Shown here: piece after piece, positions 61,394 through 64,000 of the stretch
Layout of the letters: every line of letters begins with the position of its first letter
How positions within the stretch are numbered: position 1 is the first letter of the stretch
NCBI RefSeq assembly: GCF_000317635.1
Contig: NC_019779.1
Coordinates: 372,001 to 436,000, forward strand
Origin: Halothece sp. PCC 7418
Lineage (GTDB): Bacteria > Cyanobacteriota > Cyanobacteriia > Cyanobacteriales > Rubidibacteraceae
Length of the DNA stretch: 64,000 nt
Direction: 5' to 3'
The notes under the pieces: generated by a model
Told to the model about the DNA's origin: nothing
The model's input: the letters and a program-made list of their open reading frames with translations, nothing else
Database searches by the model: none
Translations under genes and position numbers: made by a program

Positions 61394-61572
61394 AAGTTGT
61401 CTATATCGATAACGTGCGATCAATCTCTTGTTAGCTTATCGCATTCAGGAGAATCTGCTATCGTCGAGCAAAATTTCAGGAATTTCTGAAAATCATTATA
61501 AAGTGTAACATTCGATACAGAATGAGAAACTATAATGAGATTTGGAGTGGATCGATTGCTAAGGAGACAATC

Positions 61573-61992
61573 ATGAGATTAACCTATCGCGGGATTAACT
61601 ATGAAACAGAAACAATGCCTCTAGAAACAACAGAAGGCGAGGTCGTCGGAACATATAGAGGACAGCCTTGGCGTGATCATTATCCGCGCCACATTCCCGA
61701 ACTCGAACCGAAACTCTGGTTACAATATCGAGGAGTCAATTATAGCAAGCGTCCAGTTGTTCAATCTTCTCACCGATCAGATCTTCCAATTCCAGCAGTG
61801 ACTCCTCATTCTGAGTTACCCAGTCCTCGACACTTTACAACGCAAAATGAGGAAAGTGAAGCAGCTAACGCTCATCTTGAAAGTATCCGTCGGAACTTAG
61901 AACGTCGGATTTCTGTGGCGAGAGAACAAGGAAATGAGCACTTACTCTCAATGTTGGAACAAGAATATCGAGATTTGGCGATTAGTCATTAA
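61573..61992 (+). CDS. DUF4278 domain protein
   Basis: 139 residues from ATG 61573, preceded by AAGGAG (61561-61566) at a good distance. It begins MRLTYRGINYETE and repeats LQYRGVNYSKRP about 40 residues later, the DUF4278 pattern (Y-R-G-x-x-Y). The C-terminus is helical (AHLESIRRNLERRISVAREQGNEHLLSMLEQEYRDLAIS). DUF4278 proteins are typical of cyanobacteria and induced in stress; function unknown. Confidence 0.85.
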   Translation: MRLTYRGINYETETMPLETTEGEVVGTYRGQPWRDHYPRHIPELEPKLWLQYRGVNYSKRPVVQSSHRSDLPIPAVTPHSELPSPRHFTTQNEESEAANAHLESIRRNLERRISVAREQGNEHLLSMLEQEYRDLAISH

Positions 61993-62205
61993 TTACCTTG
62001 TTTGTAAACTGCTCACTACAGCCCCTAACCGAATGTTGGCTTCTGTACATTCCGTTGCACTGTATGACTATCATCTATGCAGCCAACCACTGGGGCTTCT
62101 CCGTTTGGCGCTTGCAGTTACCAGCGTTAAGGCTAATTATAGCCTAACCCAAGAAGCCTTAATCCATTGCTCTTTTAAAGCAAAAACGGAAAATTCCAGC
62201 CTGTT

Positions 62206-63744
62206 TTAAAGATTGGCAAGGGTTTCAGACAGTTGCTTCCAGTCTTGACTGGTATCAAGTGTTACGAGATAAGCCTGTTCTGCTTTTGTAAAGGGTTCAG
62301 CATTCGCTCGTTGTTTTGCTAGTAAGTCGGGAGTGGCATCAGAAATATCGCCTGATCGGTTTGCAACACGATCGCGCAAGACTTCAATTGGTGCATCACA
62401 ATAGACAATCTGTAAAGGCAACTGGTATTTTTTTGCCTCACGAATCACCGCTTGTCTTAAGTCTTTTCGGTCATATTTCGCATCTAAAATCACTGACCAA
62501 CCTTGAGACGCAAGAAGAGTCCCTAACGCTAACAGGCGATTATAAGTTTTTTGGCTCATTTCTGCTGTGTAAATCTCCTCACTTCCTGTGTCTTCAACAT
62601 CAATCCCTGCGAGATGTTTTCGTACCGCATCGGATCGTAAATGAATCGCCTGCTGCTGTTTTGCCATTTCCTGCGCGATCGTGGTTTTCCCCGAACCCGA
62701 TAACCCTGACATCATCCACAAGCGTCCAGTTTGGGGTCGGGTATATTCCCACGCTAAATGATAGTATTGGCTAGCTTGTTCACTGGCGTGTTGTTTGTCT
62801 TCTGCACCGATATGAGGATCATCTAACATTAAAGAATTAACTTTAGCGCGAACATAAGCCTGTCGGCTGAGATATAAGGGTAACACTTGTATCCCTTCCC
62901 AGTCTCCCGTTTGTTCTAAATAGCAATTGAGAAAAACATTGGCAAAATCAGGACAGCCTCGAAACTGTAAATCCATCACCGTAAAGGCCACATCATACAT
63001 CACATCGACAAACCGAAACGGTTCATTAAATTCGATGCGATCAAACAGTTGAATTTTATCACGCCACCAACAAATATTTTTCAGGTGCAAATCGCCGTGA
63101 CATTCCCGAATCAAACCTTGATCCACTCTGGCTTGAAATAGAGACTCCCGAGTTTTTAAAAAGTTCTCTGTAAAGGCTTTTGTTTCCTGAAACTGTTTTT
63201 CAGTTTGAGTGATACCAATATATTTCTCGGTTTGTTTGTAGTTATTGTTAATCGCTTCTGCAATAACTCTCGGTTTACCAAATTGAGAGATGTAGTCGCT
63301 CGTTTTGGCGTGCTGATGGAAAGTCGCGACTCGTTTTCCTAATTGTGCAATCAAAGATTCTGATAATTGACCCTCTCTTTGCATCACACTTAAAAGGGCT
63401 GATTGGGGAAATTGACGCATTTTTAAGACATATTCTATAACTTGACCCTTACCGTTGAGTTCGAGAGTATTTTCTTGTTGGGTAATGGGTAAAACGCCCA
63501 GATAAATATCAGGCGCGATCGGCTGATTTAAATCTAATTCTTGCTGACAATAATAGTGTCGCTTTTCTAAGGTTGAAAAATCTAAAAACCCCAGATCAAG
63601 AGGTTTTTTGAGCTTGTAAGCATACTCTCCTGTCAGAAAAATATAGGAAATGTGAGTTTGTAACTGTTGAATCGAATCATTTGTAAAATGAGGATAAAAG
63701 TCAGGGCGATTCATCCTCTCTAAAAGCCGATCAGAGCTAGTCAT
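62206..63744 (-). CDS. Fusion of APH-like kinase domain and P-loop ATPase domain
   Basis: A protein of 512 residues. The N-terminal 330 residues resemble an aminoglycoside phosphotransferase-like fold: EYAYKLKKPLDLGFLDFSTLEKR with a Lys, and ECHGDLHLKNICWWRDKIQLFDRIEFNEPFRFVDVMYDVAF with the HxDLHxxN and D catalytic pattern. The C-terminal part has the P-loop MSGLSGSGKTTIAQEMAKQ, LRSDAVRKHLAG and VIFDAKY-like strands (SVILDAKYDRKDLRQAVI), as in small kinases of the zeta/gluconate type. Such fusions are common in environmental bacteria; substrate unknown. The promoter region lies upstream of 63744, shared with the divergent gene at 63930. Confidence 0.85.
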   Translation of the reverse strand: MTSSDRLLERMNRPDFYPHFTNDSIQQLQTHISYIFLTGEYAYKLKKPLDLGFLDFSTLEKRHYYCQQELDLNQPIAPDIYLGVLPITQQENTLELNGKGQVIEYVLKMRQFPQSALLSVMQREGQLSESLIAQLGKRVATFHQHAKTSDYISQFGKPRVIAEAINNNYKQTEKYIGITQTEKQFQETKAFTENFLKTRESLFQARVDQGLIRECHGDLHLKNICWWRDKIQLFDRIEFNEPFRFVDVMYDVAFTVMDLQFRGCPDFANVFLNCYLEQTGDWEGIQVLPLYLSRQAYVRAKVNSLMLDDPHIGAEDKQHASEQASQYYHLAWEYTRPQTGRLWMMSGLSGSGKTTIAQEMAKQQQAIHLRSDAVRKHLAGIDVEDTGSEEIYTAEMSQKTYNRLLALGTLLASQGWSVILDAKYDRKDLRQAVIREAKKYQLPLQIVYCDAPIEVLRDRVANRSGDISDATPDLLAKQRANAEPFTKAEQAYLVTLDTSQDWKQLSETLANL

Positions 63745-63929
63745 GATTGTAAATTTTGATACCCTACACCTCCGATCATAACAAGATTAAAGCCAATTTA
63801 TGAAGAGGTTAAAAAATATGTATTGCAAAACTCTTGTAAAATCTAATTATAGACTTCAGAGATCAACTCAATATAATTAATTGTTCTGAAATTTAATTCC
63901 TTAAGCCCTCTAATTTAGGAAATAAGCTA

Positions 63930-64000
63930 ATGATTAATGAGCAAGGACACATTAAAAAACTTACGAAATCAGTGGTCGTTTTTCTAGGTGTATTAACCCT
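63930..64000 (+). CDS. N-terminus of a possible membrane protein (continues beyond window)
   Basis: ATG 63930 with AGGA at 63917-63920 upstream. The 23 visible residues read MINEQGHIKKLTKSVV, then a hydrophobic stretch (VFLGVLTL) that may be a signal or membrane segment. The rest is outside the window, so no product can be given. Confidence 0.5.
   Translation, partial: MINEQGHIKKLTKSVVVFLGVLT

Noticed and set aside
61934-62209. 91-codon frame after the DUF4278 gene
   Set aside because: It overlaps the real gene in another frame and continues into non-coding DNA; no ribosome site or family pattern.

Overview
The window is cyanobacterial chromosome. It carries chlD (chlorophyll synthesis), ccmK3-ccmK4 (carboxysome shell), nblA (phycobilisome turnover), ycf46 and ycf35, cobK and cobH, and several cyanobacteria-typical genes of unknown function (DUF3727, DUF4278, DUF5132, DUF6464). 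The HIP1 octamer GCGATCGC occurs throughout, inside and between genes, and heptameric short tandem repeats sit in several gene gaps. A unicellular, possibly halotolerant lineage (Halothece/Dactylococcopsis type) would fit, but that placement is only an impression. No rRNA, tRNA, CRISPR array or prophage was seen.

Layout. 1-7.3 kb: the end of coaE, then chlD and folC on the minus strand, then an unusual metal-type P-type ATPase with two small DUF5132-like membrane proteins. 7.7-10.2 kb: a plus-strand run of a ribbon-helix-helix/CxxC protein, the Ycf46 AAA ATPase and Ycf35. 10.4-17.9 kb: cobK overlapping a DUF2470 gene, selO, an ABC ATPase, an M16 peptidase and alaS. 17.9-19.4 kb: a transposon-like insertion between the convergent genes alaS and a nuclease. 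It encodes a 385-residue protein with a PLMP motif, an Arg-rich bridge helix and a split RuvC domain but no HNH domain, which is the architecture of IsrB, the HNH-less relative of IscB and Cas9. About 260 bases of hairpin-rich DNA precede the gene, where an omega RNA would be expected, and near-identical palindromes lie at both ends. 20-30 kb: a redoxin, a TPR lipoprotein-like protein, fmt, ccmK4/ccmK3, an HTH protein with a GrpE-like tail, nblA, a universal stress protein, a Ser/Thr kinase and an orphan protein resembling phosphorothioation-associated protein 4. 30-42 kb: leuB, a membrane coiled-coil pair, hydrolases, an ABC-F ATPase, cobH, a second kinase, a GIY-YIG-like protein and a GNAT enzyme.

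42-64 kb: a 990-residue surface-type protein with about eight beta-propeller-like repeats plus cadherin/VCBS-like domains, a SemiSWEET, gcvT, a phosphatase and holB. These are followed by an overlapping dTDP-rhamnose operon (rfbC-rfbD-rfbA), coaX, fabG, murA (possibly starting at ATT), a structured 530-base gap, an amidase, an OmpA/MotB-like protein, a VOC protein, a divergent sigma-like protein with a coiled-coil partner, YggT, a DUF4278 protein and an APH/ATPase fusion. The window ends in the first codons of a membrane protein.

Most of the content is housekeeping: cofactors (CoA, folate, cobalamin, chlorophyll), translation, cell envelope and photosynthetic acclimation. The most unusual element is the IsrB-like insertion. 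Also notable are the P-type ATPase without a CPC metal site, a cloverleaf-like palindrome inserted in frame in folC, the HTH-GrpE fusion, and heptamer repeats that run into the end of the amidase gene.
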